Assembly: GCF_001540865.1 (NCBI RefSeq)
Contig: NC_033638.1
Span: 10,059,315 to 10,123,314 of the forward strand
DNA: 64,000 nt
Direction of reading: 5' to 3'
Source of the DNA: Ananas comosus
Lineage: Eukaryota; Streptophyta; Magnoliopsida; Poales; Bromeliaceae
In this document: positions 46,366 to 58,615 of the stretch, in pieces
Layout of the letters: each line of letters starts with the position of its first letter
Numbering within the stretch: position 1 is the stretch's first letter
Made by a program: the position numbers and the translations under genes
The notes under the pieces: generated by a model
Database searches by the model: none
Seen by the model: the letters and a program-made list of their open reading frames with translations, nothing else
Told to the model about the DNA's origin: nothing

Positions 46366-49300
46366 ATGTCTGTATCTGAAAATATAGAGGTTCTCCTTTC
46401 TTGCTCGCAGTGCTTAAAATTTTCCTCTCCAAAGTTGTCCTATTTGCAAAATTTCACTCGTTTTTCTTTAATATTAGCAGGTCGGACTTCAGCAATCAGG
46501 TGAGCCTATTGCTGGTGTGCCTATTAAGAAAAGGCCAGTGTCGTTATCTCAACCTTCATTTCTTTCAAATGAAGCGCCACCACTGCCGCAGCAAGATTGC
46601 AACGAACAGCTGAAAACACACTTTCTTTCGAAATCTCAATCTCTTGTTTCTTATGGTAGTCAGCATTCAGCAGTAGGGTCCAATGTAGCCGGAGAATCTT
46701 TGCTAAACCAAGCTGTAAAAGTGGATTTAAACAAAGGAAATTCTAATGCGTCCAATTTGAAGGATATTGAGCTTAGGAATGTTACCCCAAACGCTATGGG
46801 AATTAACATTTTGCAAGATGTGAATATAGCGGATCAGTCTACTTTACGAACAGATTCAGAAAATGAGCAGCCACTATCATTGCAGAAAAGACCAGAGTCT
46901 TGTTTAGGTGAGGGGAGCTGTGGAGGGAAATTTGCATCAAGTGATAACTCTGCCTTTAGAAGAGTTTTACCAATGACTGGATCGCAGCAGGTGTTATCTA
47001 AGGATGGTACCAATAAAGCTACTTTTGTGAAGCAAGAGAACTTGGATCTATGTTCATCGGTCCTGGCTGTATCAGGACACTCTACTCTTGGAAGTAGTGA
47101 TCATAAACAACAAGTCAGATCTAATGACAGCTGCATGAAAAGGTGTAACTGGGATTTGAATATACCAATGGACTCATGGGACACCACCATAGATGCTTTG
47201 TCTTTGGACAATGTTGCAAAAAGTAAATTACATTATGGCTCGATGCAAGAAAAGATGGTCGAGATTTGTCCTCAGCGAGCGGAATCTACAAGACATGGAG
47301 AAATGCTTCTGAAAGGGTGCTATAATCCTAACTTGTCAAAAACAGTTATGCCTTCTGATCACAGTGCGGATGAGGTTGGCCTAGATCTGCAGCTTAAGTT
47401 GCTGACCGGGCCCGAATTACGCATCAAATGGGGATCTATTGACCCTCCAGATTTGAGCTTGTCATTGACTGGCGAGCAGACAGATTCTTCTTCTATAGCA
47501 GTACATTCTAAGAAATTAGACTTGGGGTGTCAAAAGAGCACAGCAGAGCCACCACCAGCCAATTTGAAGCCACCGTGCGTGCAGCACATAAAACGTGAGC
47601 CAGGTGAGGAAAGGTTTTGTGGTGAAGCTTCCACAGCAACTAGCTGTCAACTTCAGGAGCCACCAGCTGGCAGTATTGTGAAACCTGAACTAGTTGAAGA
47701 GCCATTGCAAGAACACCTCAAACTCAGTTTAGGGAAATCACCTCGTTCAGAGAGCAATTTTCCTAAATCACCTCAGGGAGATGGCAATTTAGGGAAATCG
47801 CCTCATGTGGAGGATGATCACTCTAGCATGCTAGCAGCCAATCAGTCAGAAATGCGCTCAGTTGCTAGTGTATCAGAGAAGATGGATTCGAGTTTGGAAA
47901 TGCCTTTGAACAATAACAAGCTTTGTTATAAGTCAGATATATCTGGTGATGTTGTTAAAACTTCAATGGGAAGGGAAGAGCAGGCTGTCCCCACGGTCTC
48001 TCAATCAATTATTCCAAATTGTGATAAATCTCATAAAAGTAAAGAGGTTATTACTGGCGAGGTCTCACCTGGGGCTTCAAAACGCTCATCTTCAGAGGAA
48101 AAATTATCTAGCTCTGCTGATCAAGCTTGTGAACTCTTGGCATCACCTTTAGTGGAATGTGATGGTAAAGAACCTGTGGCTTTTGACGGCTTGTCTGAAG
48201 GCAGTTCTGAAATGGACTGTTCGAATGATGAAAATTCGAATATAGAACAGATGGCAAATGGAAACTGCCAGATTGGTAAGGAAAGTCGTGAGATCACTAA
48301 TTCATCTACCCAGATCAGGGAAGAGCAAACTAATGAGAACCAACAGAAAATTCTTAGGCGGAGGTATGGTGATGGTGAGTATGAAGATGGTGAAGTGAGA
48401 GAGATTGGAACACAAGGTTTGTCTCAGATTACAAAAGAAGGGGAGAAAAAGTTGCCTCATAAAGAGAACCCTCATAGCATCTGTCCTGTGAATACCCCAA
48501 CTTCTTCACAAGTAGATGCAAGTTCAAAGAGCAGAGAAACATCAGAGCAAGATGAAACAAAGTCTGGTCATAATGCTGAAAATCGTGAAGGTGATGTATG
48601 TGATGGTAAGAAAGACACAGGACCTGATTCAACTAAAACAAAGCTTATAAGAACCTCCCATAAACGCACGATTGATCAAGTTGCGAATGATAATGGCGCA
48701 GAGATGAATACAAAATCCAGAGATAGGACTGAGATTGATGCTAAACGAGTTGTTGGTAGGATTGAGAATGATAGCAATATCCGATTAGACAATGCTAGTG
48801 AACCTAGTCTGCCTATGAAGCAGTCTGGTTCATCACCAAAAGATTTATCTGTAGATGGTGTTGGAAACAAATGCACTGATGGTAGTAGTTTGCATATCCA
48901 AACTGATAAGTTGAACTCAAATTCTAAAAGGTTGCCAGTAGAGAAAACAAATCCTTCTTTCACGACTACTTTTCAAGGCAGAAGAGCAAGATTTGCTGAT
49001 AAATTCAACAGGCGAGGTGCTCATGGGAACCGGTACTCAATCTATACATTATTTTTGTTACAAATATTCTAGATTATTTTCTTCAATACATGAATTTATT
49101 TTTGTATTAAATCATTTCCCTTTTTTTATGGTTTCAGGAATGAAAGGTGGGATGGAAGGTTTTTGAAAACTGAAAGTGCGAAAAATGAATATCAACCAAC
49201 CAGTAGACATGGATCCAATGTGAACCCAAAAAGTCTCGAAAACCGATTGGGTTTTCCTTACGGTGGACGAAACCCTGACTCTCGCTTTTCATCAGATCGT

Positions 49301-50365
49301 AGAAACCAAAAAGGTGCACGATTTCCTAGGCCAAATGATGGGACTGGAGATGTACCTGTCAATAATAATGTTGCTGGACATTGTGGTAGAAGGTCCGCAG
49401 AAGATGAACCACGTAATTTGTCTCGATTTGATCCTAGAAGGCGATCCCCTCTCAACCCTAATAATAGGTTTGTTGCTGGAGAAACTTCTGATGCTTTCAT
49501 GATATCTCATGAGGAGAATATCATGAGATCTTTACCCCAAGATATGATGGAACAAGCTTTACCCTTTTCACACTCTCGTCTCCAGTATGAACAAGTTGAA
49601 CACGATGTAATCCGAAGAGAAAGGAGCTATTCACCTGGAGCATGTACTAGGGTTCCTCCTGTACATATAGCTCGGGCTCATTCTCCTCATGCTTTCAATG
49701 GACACCCTGATATGATGCGATGTCGGTCGCCGCCTCTAGTTACACATCAGCTTAGATCACCTCACCAACGGCTGAGATTGCCTCACAAAGATTTGATGGC
49801 TAGAAGGCAACGCTCGCCTCCATACAGCCAGTTTCATAGTAGGGATCCGAGGGATAGACTTCATGTGATGAATTATAATAATGATGATATGCCTAGGCCT
49901 AGTAGAGGTTTCCAAAGGAACTTGAGGAGATTCGACATGGTTGGCTCACAAGAGTCTGCGGATGAGGACAATTTTGGGCCTAACAATTTTGGCCCTTCAC
50001 ATTCTCCAGAGCTTCCTGAGATTTCAAGAGAGGATGAATATATTGATAGGAGGAATATAGATAGGAGGCACACGTTTTCTTATAGGCGGCTGCATGTAGT
50101 TGGTCAAGAGGGAGAAGAGATGATCCCTTCGGGTGAAGATGGGCCTACTAGGAATGTTAGATTTCGACCTGAAGATGATGTGTCGCCTGATGGTGGCGTC
50201 GGCCTGCAGGATTTAAATGGCCGCCTTCGAAACCGAGTAGCAGCGGGTGGTGCATTCAGTAGATTGAGGGAGGTGGGGGAACAAGATGGCTACAATTACC
50301 AGGGCCCACAGAGATGGCGCCATGGTGATTTTAATGGCAGGCGATTGAAGAAAAGAAGATACTGA
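46366..50365 (+). CDS. Large disordered nuclear-type plant protein, function unknown
   Basis: Three coding exons, 46366-46389, 46481-49032 and 49138-50365, join to 3804 nt, 1267 aa. The start MSVSENIE in a small exon splices in phase into VGLQQSGEPIAGVPIKKRP. I recognise the VPIKKR N terminus, NWDLNIPMDSW (231-241) and the Arg/Ser-Pro-rich C terminus as a conserved uncharacterised plant family, but know of no assigned function. Visible motifs: three SUMO-type sites (VKQE at 191-194, IKREPG near 379, VKPE near 408), EAR-like LDLQLKL (309-315), DLSLSL (332-337) and LKLSL (421-425), KSP repeats near 427-448, and scattered RSP motifs in the last exon. It is Ser/Asn/Glu-rich, with no catalytic domain or membrane segment. 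The basic C terminus (GRRLKKRRY) could be a nuclear signal. A transcriptional or RNA-linked role is an inference only. Confidence 0.8.
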
Positions 50366-52145
50366 ATTTCACAAACCGTACTTTTTTGGGTGACGCAGGC
50401 ATTCGGTGCATGATGACCCTTTTGTCTTGTGTTTGATAGCTCTAGTTGATTGGAATGCATGCCGCTGCGAGTTCTACATTAACCCGAAGGCAATCCATGC
50501 ATTTTCAACATCTGCGGTACTTGGAAAGATGGATTATGGATTACGGATTACTGGAGGATAAGTTATCTATCTACCTTTTGATCGGAAAACCCTGGAGACT
50601 ACGAAAGGCAATCTAGAACTGCTGCTGTTTGGAGAGCTGCAGAACTTCGAAAACTCTGGAGTTTGTTTGTCCTTTGAGTAGCAGCAGTTTCTTAGGCCGG
50701 TTTCATTAGTGATTATGTGATCTATAAGTGTGACAAATAGCGGATCTGATCATAATCTTGAAGTTGCCTTTTTGAGTTTTGCCACATAAGCGAATAACGC
50801 TGACCTATAGAAGCCAAAGGACTAACTTGTTAAGCCTACAGTTCTCCTATCTGCACTGCACTAACTTGTTAAGCCTACAGTTCTCCAATCTGCACTGCAC
50901 ATATTTTAAGCTTTTCTTGCTGAACATGTCGAACGTTTGACAAATTATGCTGAAAGTTCAGGATCTTTAGGCAATGTGTCTCAGCTTGGAACTTTGGCTT
51001 TTCCAGTTTCTGCTTTTGTTGTTTTCCAAGCTGAAGAACTGCTTAATCTGATCAATTAACTGTAGGTTTTCAAAAAGTAGTACTTATTTTGGCCTATTTG
51101 GCGTTGGATTGTCTTTTTAGATAATGTTTTCTTGTTGGGCCCCTCTGGTAATGAGTTGTGCAAGTACTTGGTGCGAAAAACTAGGGCTGTAACTTACAGC
51201 TGCGTGGGGTGAGCTGCAGAATGTGTTGTTGTGTGCAAGAGAGAAAAAAGAAAAGGAGGTCGGTGGTGGGCCTCATTCGGTACGGAGTCCGATTACTGCA
51301 GGAAACTGCCTCTCTCGACTGATCGGCATGCGCCAGTTATTGTACGTTTTTTAGTGGTTGATGTGAATTATTATGGGATAAGATAACACTCTTCAACAGT
51401 TTCTTTTTCTAAAAGTTAATTGCGATTCCAACAGCTCGTTTGAACAGCGAAAACTATTTCCCTTTCCCTTCTACTGGACCAAGACGTACTGGCAATGAGA
51501 GGTTGATCTAACAATAATGCGATCACTTAAAATGCGCATTGCAGAGTTCTACTTATCATGATCTTATGACCAATATTTTCTTTTTTCTCCCGTTGTGAAT
51601 GCAAAGATCCACTATTATTTTACTCTTAACTCTCATTAAAATGTGTAAATCAACCCATGGGAAAATTGTATAGCATTTCTATTTCAGTATTAATAAAAAT
51701 ATGTATGTACGAAATTAATTTTTTGTCTTGATTTTTTTTTTAAAGTCAATTACTAAAAATGCGCTAAGAAAAAGTTTCCTCGCTGCCCCTTCTCAGCTTT
51801 CTCTCGTTTACGTATATATAGGAAAATAAATATTAAAAAAAAAAACTAAAATCAACATAATTCTTTTAGATGAATCAGAAATATCAAATCATTATATATC
51901 TATCATCATCTATTAAACAAAGAAAACGAAGATACTGCGTGGTTGGCTTGGCTTGGCTTGCTTTTTTTAATCAACTACTTTCTAGAAACTCCTTATCCGG
52001 AAAGATGATTTTCTATTTTCTAGTCCACATAAACTACGAAACCCACGAAATTACATATTTGATTAATTAATGATAACAAAAAAAATCCAATAACAAACTC
52101 CGGGGCGGAAAAAAAAATCGGAAAATGTGAAGAAATTAATTAAAG
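50366..52145. other. 3'UTR and convergent intergenic DNA
   Basis: Contains the 3'UTR of the preceding gene and a 39-bp tandem duplication (50821-50859 and 50860-50898, differing at one base). The rest is AT-rich and without a recognisable feature. Confidence 0.6.
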
Positions 52146-52778
52146 TTAGGGTTCGGAATTCGCGGCGGAGGAGGGGGGTTTGTTTTGGGGCCAAATGCTG
52201 ATGCGCTCCTTCTCGAACTTGACGAAGAGAGCGGCGGCGGCGGCGACGGAGTAGAGCTGGAGGAAGAGGACGGGGGCCGGGTGGTAGGCGAGGATGGAGC
52301 GGCCGGAGCCGAGCTCGACGAGGAGCAGCGCCGCGAGGCCCAGCGCCGCGACGCGCCCGTTGAGGCGCTCGCTGTAGCGGCTGAAGCCCACCTCCACGGG
52401 GACGCCCCCCGCCGACACCGCCTCCCGGAGCGGCGCCGGGGGCAGCAAAACCCCCTTCCCCTTCCCCTTCCCCTTCCTCGTCGGGGACGACGAGCCCGAC
52501 TTCTTGGCGCGGCGCTGCTCCGCCTTTTTGCCGCTCCCGCTCCGGTACTTGAGGCGCACCTGCGACACCCGCCTCTCGAACGCGGCGGAGGAGTCGCCGG
52601 AGGGTTCGTCGGAGGAGTCGCCGGAGGCGTCGCCGGGGTCGGCGGAGGCGCGAGGGGGGAGGGGGAGGGGGAGGGGGAGCGGAGGGGGGCGATTGCGGTG
52701 GGTGTGGGGGTGGATTCGGAGGGAGGGGTTGAGGGTGGTGGAGGGGAAGGAGTGGGGAATTGGGACTGCGATGGCCAT
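52146..52778 (-). CDS. Small plastid-type membrane protein with HLIP/LHC-like motif
   Basis: A single-exon frame of 210 aa, GC-rich. Residues 1-45 are Ala/Pro/Ser/Arg-rich with few acidic residues, resembling a chloroplast transit peptide, ending near PPRASADPG. A basic, Ser-rich linker (70-110) has KGKGKGKG. Residues 136-163 (SERLNGRVAALGLAALLLVE... GSGRSIL) fit the one-helix LHC motif ExxNxRxAxxG, with Glu137, Asn140 and Arg142, and a GxG-like end as in HLIP/OHP proteins. A second hydrophobic segment (167-186) lacks the motif. LHC-like proteins bind pigment and act in photoprotection or photosystem assembly. That role is a hypothesis for this protein. I do not recognise a named orthologue. 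The leader on the minus strand has a (GA)n run at 52798-52825. Confidence 0.7.
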   Translation of the reverse strand: MAIAVPIPHSFPSTTLNPSLRIHPHTHRNRPPPLPLPLPLPPRASADPGDASGDSSDEPSGDSSAAFERRVSQVRLKYRSGSGKKAEQRRAKKSGSSSPTRKGKGKGKGVLLPPAPLREAVSAGGVPVEVGFSRYSERLNGRVAALGLAALLLVELGSGRSILAYHPAPVLFLQLYSVAAAAALFVKFEKERISIWPQNKPPSSAANSEP

Positions 52779-53286
52779 GCTACGGTACTACTACTCTCCC
52801 CCTCTCTCTCTCTCTCTCTCTCTCTTCTTCTCTGTGTAGTCGCTTACTTTTTCTCAATTTTTTTTTTTTTAAAATTGTTTTGTTTTTTTGAGTGATCGTT
52901 GGTTTTGGTGACTGGTAGTGAAATGGGGTTGGGGAGATTTGGTCTGGATAAGATCTCTCGGTGATGTTCTATGGACCTAGTCCACCACATCAATTGTGGG
53001 TGGACCAACTATTATGTAGATCCCTCAATTATAACGGTGTGTTTGATTTCTTTTAAAACCACCTTAAAATAAATTTGGGTGGAAAAGTAAATTCCGACGT
53101 TTGTTTGCTCATGAAATTATTATTTTTTTTTACAAATGATTAAAAAATATGTATTTCCGTTTTTCGCTCGAAATAGATAGAAAATAAAAACAAAGAGAAG
53201 GGAGGCAGCGGGCATGCGGTACACCCAACCTTTTGGACCAGGGGAGAGAGGTCTCTCCTTCCCATCTTTTCTTTATATATATATAT

Positions 53287-53523
53287 AGAGAATTAGGCTG
53301 GAATACTATTAATAGTAAAACGCTCTTTTTGCTATCAAATTTTTAACCCTTGGATGAAAAATTATAGGGTCAGGATGATATTAGTCGGTTAGAGTTGAGT
53401 GGTCCCCACTGGGTTATAGTATTTAATCCAATGGTTAGAAATAATAAAAAGAGTTGATCCAAAGGCTAAAAAACTGGTAGCAACAATGGAATTTTGCTAC
53501 TAATAGTAGCCCAGTCCAACTCT
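53287..53523. mobile_element. MITE inserted in a (TA)n microsatellite
   Basis: AGAGAATTAGGCTGGAATACT at the left and GTAGCCCAGTCCAACTCT at the right are inverted, with CTATTAATAGTAAAA pairing to TTTTGCTACTAATAG. (TA)n runs abut both ends (53275-53287 and 53523-53540), so the element split a TA microsatellite. About 235 bp, no coding capacity. Confidence 0.7.
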
Positions 53524-53540
53524 ATATATATATATATATC

Positions 53541-53712
53541 CAACTATTATACTATTCTGAGTACGATCGTCCTCGTACTCATATATTATTTTCGTTGATA
53601 AAGCTTTCAAATCGATGATCCACACCATTAAACATTATCTAGAGCATTTGAAACATCTAGAAATCAAATTTTATAATTTTTCGACATCATTTACCTTACG
53701 ATCAAAAGCTCA
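53541..53712. mobile_element. Left half of the 41675-type MITE
   Basis: CTATTATACTATTCTGAGTACGATCG and GATAAAGCTTTCAAATCGATGATCC match the left arm of 41675-42176. The copy stops at a (TA)n-(CT)n compound microsatellite (53718-53766). The right arm is missing. Confidence 0.6.
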
Positions 53713-53731
53713 CAAAATTTATATATATATA

Positions 53732-53768
<37 letters not shown>

Positions 53769-53769
53769 C

Positions 53770-54511
53770 CGATGATATGATAATACTCATAACCTGGGAA
53801 GCATGAGTATTCAATAAAAAGCTACTACCTCGAAGGCTTAGCTGCTAGGTGAGACAATTTATACTAGATCTCATAAACTTTAAAGATCTTTTATTTAAAG
53901 CATTAAAAAGCTTTAGTATTATTTCAGGTAGTTCACCCGTATTTTACTTGCCAGTTTTAGCTTGCTACAGAATTTTTACCTACTAACCTAGGAAGTTAAA
54001 TTCTAGCCTCAATAACTAGAAATATATCCATCACTTATTTTAAAAGATCGTTTCTAAGTTATATAAGCCTATGAAAACGTGGCAATTTGATCGTTCATAA
54101 GGTATGGTCGGCAATTTTTAACAGNATTTATAATTTTTTTTTCTTCTTTTAATCAAACAACCGTAACGATTTTTTTTTTTTCTACAAACCAAACACTAGA
54201 GAACGTAAAATTTATTTTCTTCCGAAAATTTTTTCTTTAACGAATTTTTTTTCAAAAGATTTACGTAGAATCAAACACACCCTAAGCTTTTTTTGAAATA
54301 AACCTCTTTCACAAATTTTTTTGGGTCAAAGGATTCAAAACCTCTAAACTTCTTATTCTTTTGGAATTAAATAATTTTAGTTAAAAAAGAAATTAGGTAC
54401 ATGTTACTAAACTTTATTACTAACACAATTTCTTCTTTGTTAATAAAAGTTCTAGATGTTGGGCCTGAACTTCTTTATATTATTGTTGGATCAGACCATT
54501 AGTAGAATACT

Positions 54512-54543
<32 letters not shown>

Positions 54544-56949
54544 CCTACTTCTCCCAAATTTATATAACAAATACCCGATATAATATTTAAAAAATATTAC
54601 TTTTATAAAATTATTTATATGATTTATACATTACACAAGGAGGAGCATGTTTGTCAAAAAATCTTGTGATAAAAACCAAATGGGCCATTAGAAGTTGGGA
54701 GCCCATTTGTGGTTTCTCTAGTCCCAAAAGGGGTACATAAAAGTAGAGCTGTATATTTATTGTAAGAGCATGTTACTTGTACCATACTATATTACGTACT
54801 CCTTGCACGGAAAAAATATAAATATGCTGAGAAAGTGCTCTAGAATCTGCTTGTTATTATACAAGAAATCCAAAATTCATAAATATAAAATTTCCTGTAG
54901 ATCCTCGTAGAAGATCTAAGATGAACCTAAAAAGTCACACCATATAAATCCCTAGGAAGCTTTATATGTTTATTAAAACTTTGTATATTCATGTCGACCG
55001 CTCCTAACGTAAATGATTAAGAATTTGATGGTTGATATCTAAGATTTCATGTTCGAAGTCTAATCATTTTATATTTTTAACTAAATTTGTTGATATACAG
55101 ATATAAAAAGTGTTTCTAATTTGCTACGGATCATCATGTGTTTAATTGTAGTGATAATTAACATGCACGTCAGAAGGACATTATGTTAGCTGTGATGGAC
55201 ACAGATAGGTTGGCAAAATCGTATCTTACATGAACACTATAAATTAATGAAAGAAATTAAGTAGCCACGCACACTCAAATAATCTCACATTGCAAGCGAA
55301 AAAATGCTGATTAATCAAATTAATGTCATAATTAATATCGATATCGCGGCACTGAACTACTGTTGAATTATTAGTTACCAGAGCATTCGAATGCGTTTCC
55401 GATATTATTGTATAGGATTCAAAATCTAGATCCAAAGCCGAGTTAAATTAGCCATTAAATCTAAAGTTAAGGATCCGAAGCTTATGTTTGACAATTAGAA
55501 AGGGATCCAAATCAAACTACATTGACATTTAACAACAACCTAATTTCGATTATGGCAAATTTAATAGTCCTCGTAGCGTGCATGTACACAAAGCATTTTC
55601 CCTTTGATATATGGCACTTAACTAATACTCCACTTGGTACTTAGTTGAGTTTCATAGGGCCACATATTCTTGTACTACGTGACACCATTTTCCAATCAAC
55701 GTTCACTTTTACTTTCAACTCCATTAATTAGTAGAGTTCAGATATTTTTTTTTCCCTCTTGCTTACCATCCACCTACTTAATTACAGTTCTAGTACGTGT
55801 CCTATCCAAATTTAATTCATGAAATTCACTAAGTCCTTTTAGTCCTCCATTTTTTTTTTTTTTTGATTTAACAAGTTCATTATCTCATAGACCTTTGGTT
55901 TGACCATCGCTATATTTATTTTTCTAAACCTCAGATATTAATTTATTAGGTATTAGGTATGATGTTTTTCTTTTCGGTTGGAAGTTATCCTTTTGAACAA
56001 TTTCAATCGAGAAATTGAGATGTAAATCTTGCAGCCATCTATTCGATCGAGAATTTATACGCATTGTTTAGTATTTAATGTTGACAAAAATAATAATAAT
56101 AAGACTACTAGTGTGAAATGATCGGTTCTTGAATAGATAAAGTGTAAGATTTATCTTCATTTTTGTAATGTACATATAACATAGTTTATATCAATAGAAT
56201 TCCTCATTATATTCATTTTTTTTGAAGTATAGATAGATACTCCTCATTTAGCACCCCTAGTAAGTGATGCTTACTACCTTTAGAAAATAGAGATTTAGAT
56301 AGAAATAATTAATACCAAAATTAATTATGACATTGTAAACAATACTAGTGATCATGAATACTGGGTTCTGAGTTTGAATCACGAAGTAAGTAACAAAGGG
56401 CAACACCCTAGAAGAATTCGTCACTCGCGGTCGATGAGTTAGCAATTCTAGGTGACAAATCGAAGTTCGAAAGTTTCACTCACCGACGCCGCCGCGATGG
56501 TGCATAACAGTACCGACTTATCAACAGCGATCGAAGAAAAAACTTGCACTGTCCCTCTCGTAGTGCTAATACCTTAACCATGAAGAAAAAATTGGAGCAA
56601 AATTGCAACATATATCTACAGTTTCTAGAGGCTTTTAAGTTATATTATTTATGCAGTATCACTCAATAAGCATTTAAACCTATCTTGACTTAGAGAGAAC
56701 GAGTAAATAGGAGGGAAAAGAATCGTCTCCCTCTAATTTGGTAATACAGTTGGCTAGCGGTTGAACGCTTTGACCATCACCCCCAACACATTAAATTAAG
56801 AAGAGCAATTCCATCTAATATCAGCTAATAATACTTGTTGATGTATCGCTGAACCACCAAAACAAACCATGCATTAATTACTTCCATAATCTATAATATT
56901 AAAATCAAAATTTCTTAGCCATTAAGTTACTGAAAAACCAAATCATTCC

Positions 56950-56950
<1 letters not shown>
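53770..56950. other. AT-rich intergenic DNA
   Basis: No exon, RNA gene or clear element recognised. Contains an N at 54125, a poly(T) run at 54513-54543 and a short TAA/TAAT-rich stretch near 56090. The open frames at 55244-55435 and 56257-56445 (-) look like chance. Confidence 0.5.

Positions 56951-56953
<3 letters not shown>

Positions 56954-57030
<77 letters not shown>
56954..57030 (+). repeat. (TA)38 microsatellite
   Basis: The longest perfect dinucleotide run in the window. It abuts the left end of the MITE at 57031-57545, with a shorter (TA)n at 57548-57562 on the other side. Confidence 0.9.
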
Positions 57031-57033
<3 letters not shown>

Positions 57034-57545
57034 TGAGAAAGGTCTTTGTCTTATCAAATCATTTTGGATGATCGGAATTTCAAATTGATAATCGGCACCG
57101 TTGAGATTGATCTACACTATTAGAAATATTTAGAAACCGAATTTTATAATTTTTAAAAATTATTATCAAGTCCATCGAAGAGTCGAAAAATGAACTGTAA
57201 AAAATAAATGACCTTTTGAAAACAGAGTTTAGGCTTTCTCAATTTACGATCGGAGCTATTAAACATTATCTAAATAGTATAAAAAAATTTCTATTAAAAA
57301 TTCAACTGATTTGGATTATTTTATACCGTTAATCAAGTAAACGGCTTATATAGGCCGTCAAAAACTGTCAATTTTGCAATCCTTTGATCACTATGTAAAT
57401 TAAAATTTATAAAATTTAGTTCCTAAATAATTCAAATACTTTAGATCAATTTCAATGATTCCGATCATCGATTCAGGATCTCTATCATCAAAAATGATTT
57501 GATAGGACGAAAGTCCCTATCCTACTAAGAGGATAGCAGCTGGAT
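57031..57545. mobile_element. Micron-like MITE between (TA)n runs, large copy
   Basis: The left arm (CTTATCAAATCATTTTGGATGATCGG, then GATAATCGGCACCGTTGAGAT) is inverted relative to the right arm (ATCTCTATCATCAAAAATGATTTGATAGGAC). The interior CACCGTT/GTTAATCAAGTAAACGG motifs match 41675-42176. It has TA repeats on both sides, as at 20745-21185. Confidence 0.65.
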
Positions 57546-57562
57546 TATATATATATATATAT

Positions 57563-58400
57563 AGATCATCATACATGTGCTATTATCGAATAATTTCCAA
57601 TAATTAAACAAGGAAAAGAGGCTTATTTTTGAAGGATTTTTATTCAATGAAAGAGAAGTTTTCATGTGCGGTTTCAAGTGGAGAGTTTAATTTAATCCTA
57701 CTTGCTAATTGCTTCTGTGTATATTTTTCAACACCATCACCAAAATCATCTCTCTCTTTAGTTTTATTAACAAGTAACAACAAATATTCCAATACCCCTC
57801 TCATAATTCACATCTCTTTTTAAGTGATACCAATAAATAATAGAGTTAATTACCAGGGAATTAAAGAGAACGCCGCCCTGGTAAATTCTCCAGATTAGGT
57901 GGTTTCTTGTTGAGAACCCAGCTGGGCAAAGTTGGTTGGGTGGGACCAATCATGGGGTTTGCCCAATAAATGGGTGAAAGAGGAGATTACCAATTAGTGG
58001 CCCTTTCTTTTGAAACAAGTTGCAGCAATGAATGGGCCACCCAAAAAATTCCCTCTCCCCGATGCAAAGCTTAATTTGTTATCTAAACTAAAGATTTGGT
58101 GATCTAATCTTTGAAACCTTCTTGGCACTTGGCACCAAGCAAACATTATAGCACATGTATGCATTCATTCTTCTTCAAGTTGTACATGTCACTAAAAAGC
58201 TTTATAACTTGACCCAAATTGTAGACCAACTTCCTCATCCTCAGCTCACCCATCTAGAATGGGTGATGCTATTTCATAACATAGTTTATTTACTGATTAA
58301 TGTTGAGTAGATTTAATAAGTTTGATTAATTTGTTTTCAATAAATATAGATGTTTATATATATATATATATATATATTTCAAAAGAAAGATAATAAACTA
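57563..58400. other. Intergenic DNA, nothing assigned
   Basis: A slightly GC-richer patch at 57880-58060 has two CCAAT-like sites (near 57948 and 57962) but no TATA box with a following gene. A (TA)n lies at 58352-58376. I see no gene. Confidence 0.45.
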
Positions 58401-58407
58401 TTCATTT

Positions 58408-58615
58408 TTTTTTTTTTGAGATAAGATAACACACTATCTGCTTTATTCATTGAATGGATGAACTAGGCTATAAGGATGAGGCAACTAGGACCTCGATAAA
58501 GAAACAAGACAGTCGCCAAAAAAAAAAAAAAGAAGCATGCCATAAAGGAGCTGGCTAGGTTTTGAACTTGAGATTTCAGATATTGATCATCAAACTGCGA
58601 TGTTGGGTAAAGTAT
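58408..58615 (-). mobile_element. SINE-like repeat, copy 5, with internal insertion
   Basis: GAGATAAGATAACACACTATCTGCTTTATTCATT and GGTTTTGAACTTGAGATTTCAGATATTGATCATC align with the body and box B parts of the other copies, after a T-run. An extra ~60 bases including an A-run (58518-58530) sits in the middle. Confidence 0.5.

Noticed and set aside
52185..52895. A 236-codon plus-strand frame opposite the plastid-type gene
   Set aside because: Gly/Glu-rich mirror of a GC-rich gene. The minus-strand frame has a transit-like N terminus, helices and a recognisable motif.
57880..58060. A possible promoter for an unseen gene
   Set aside because: CCAAT-like sites are present but no TATA box or coding exon follows on either strand within reach.
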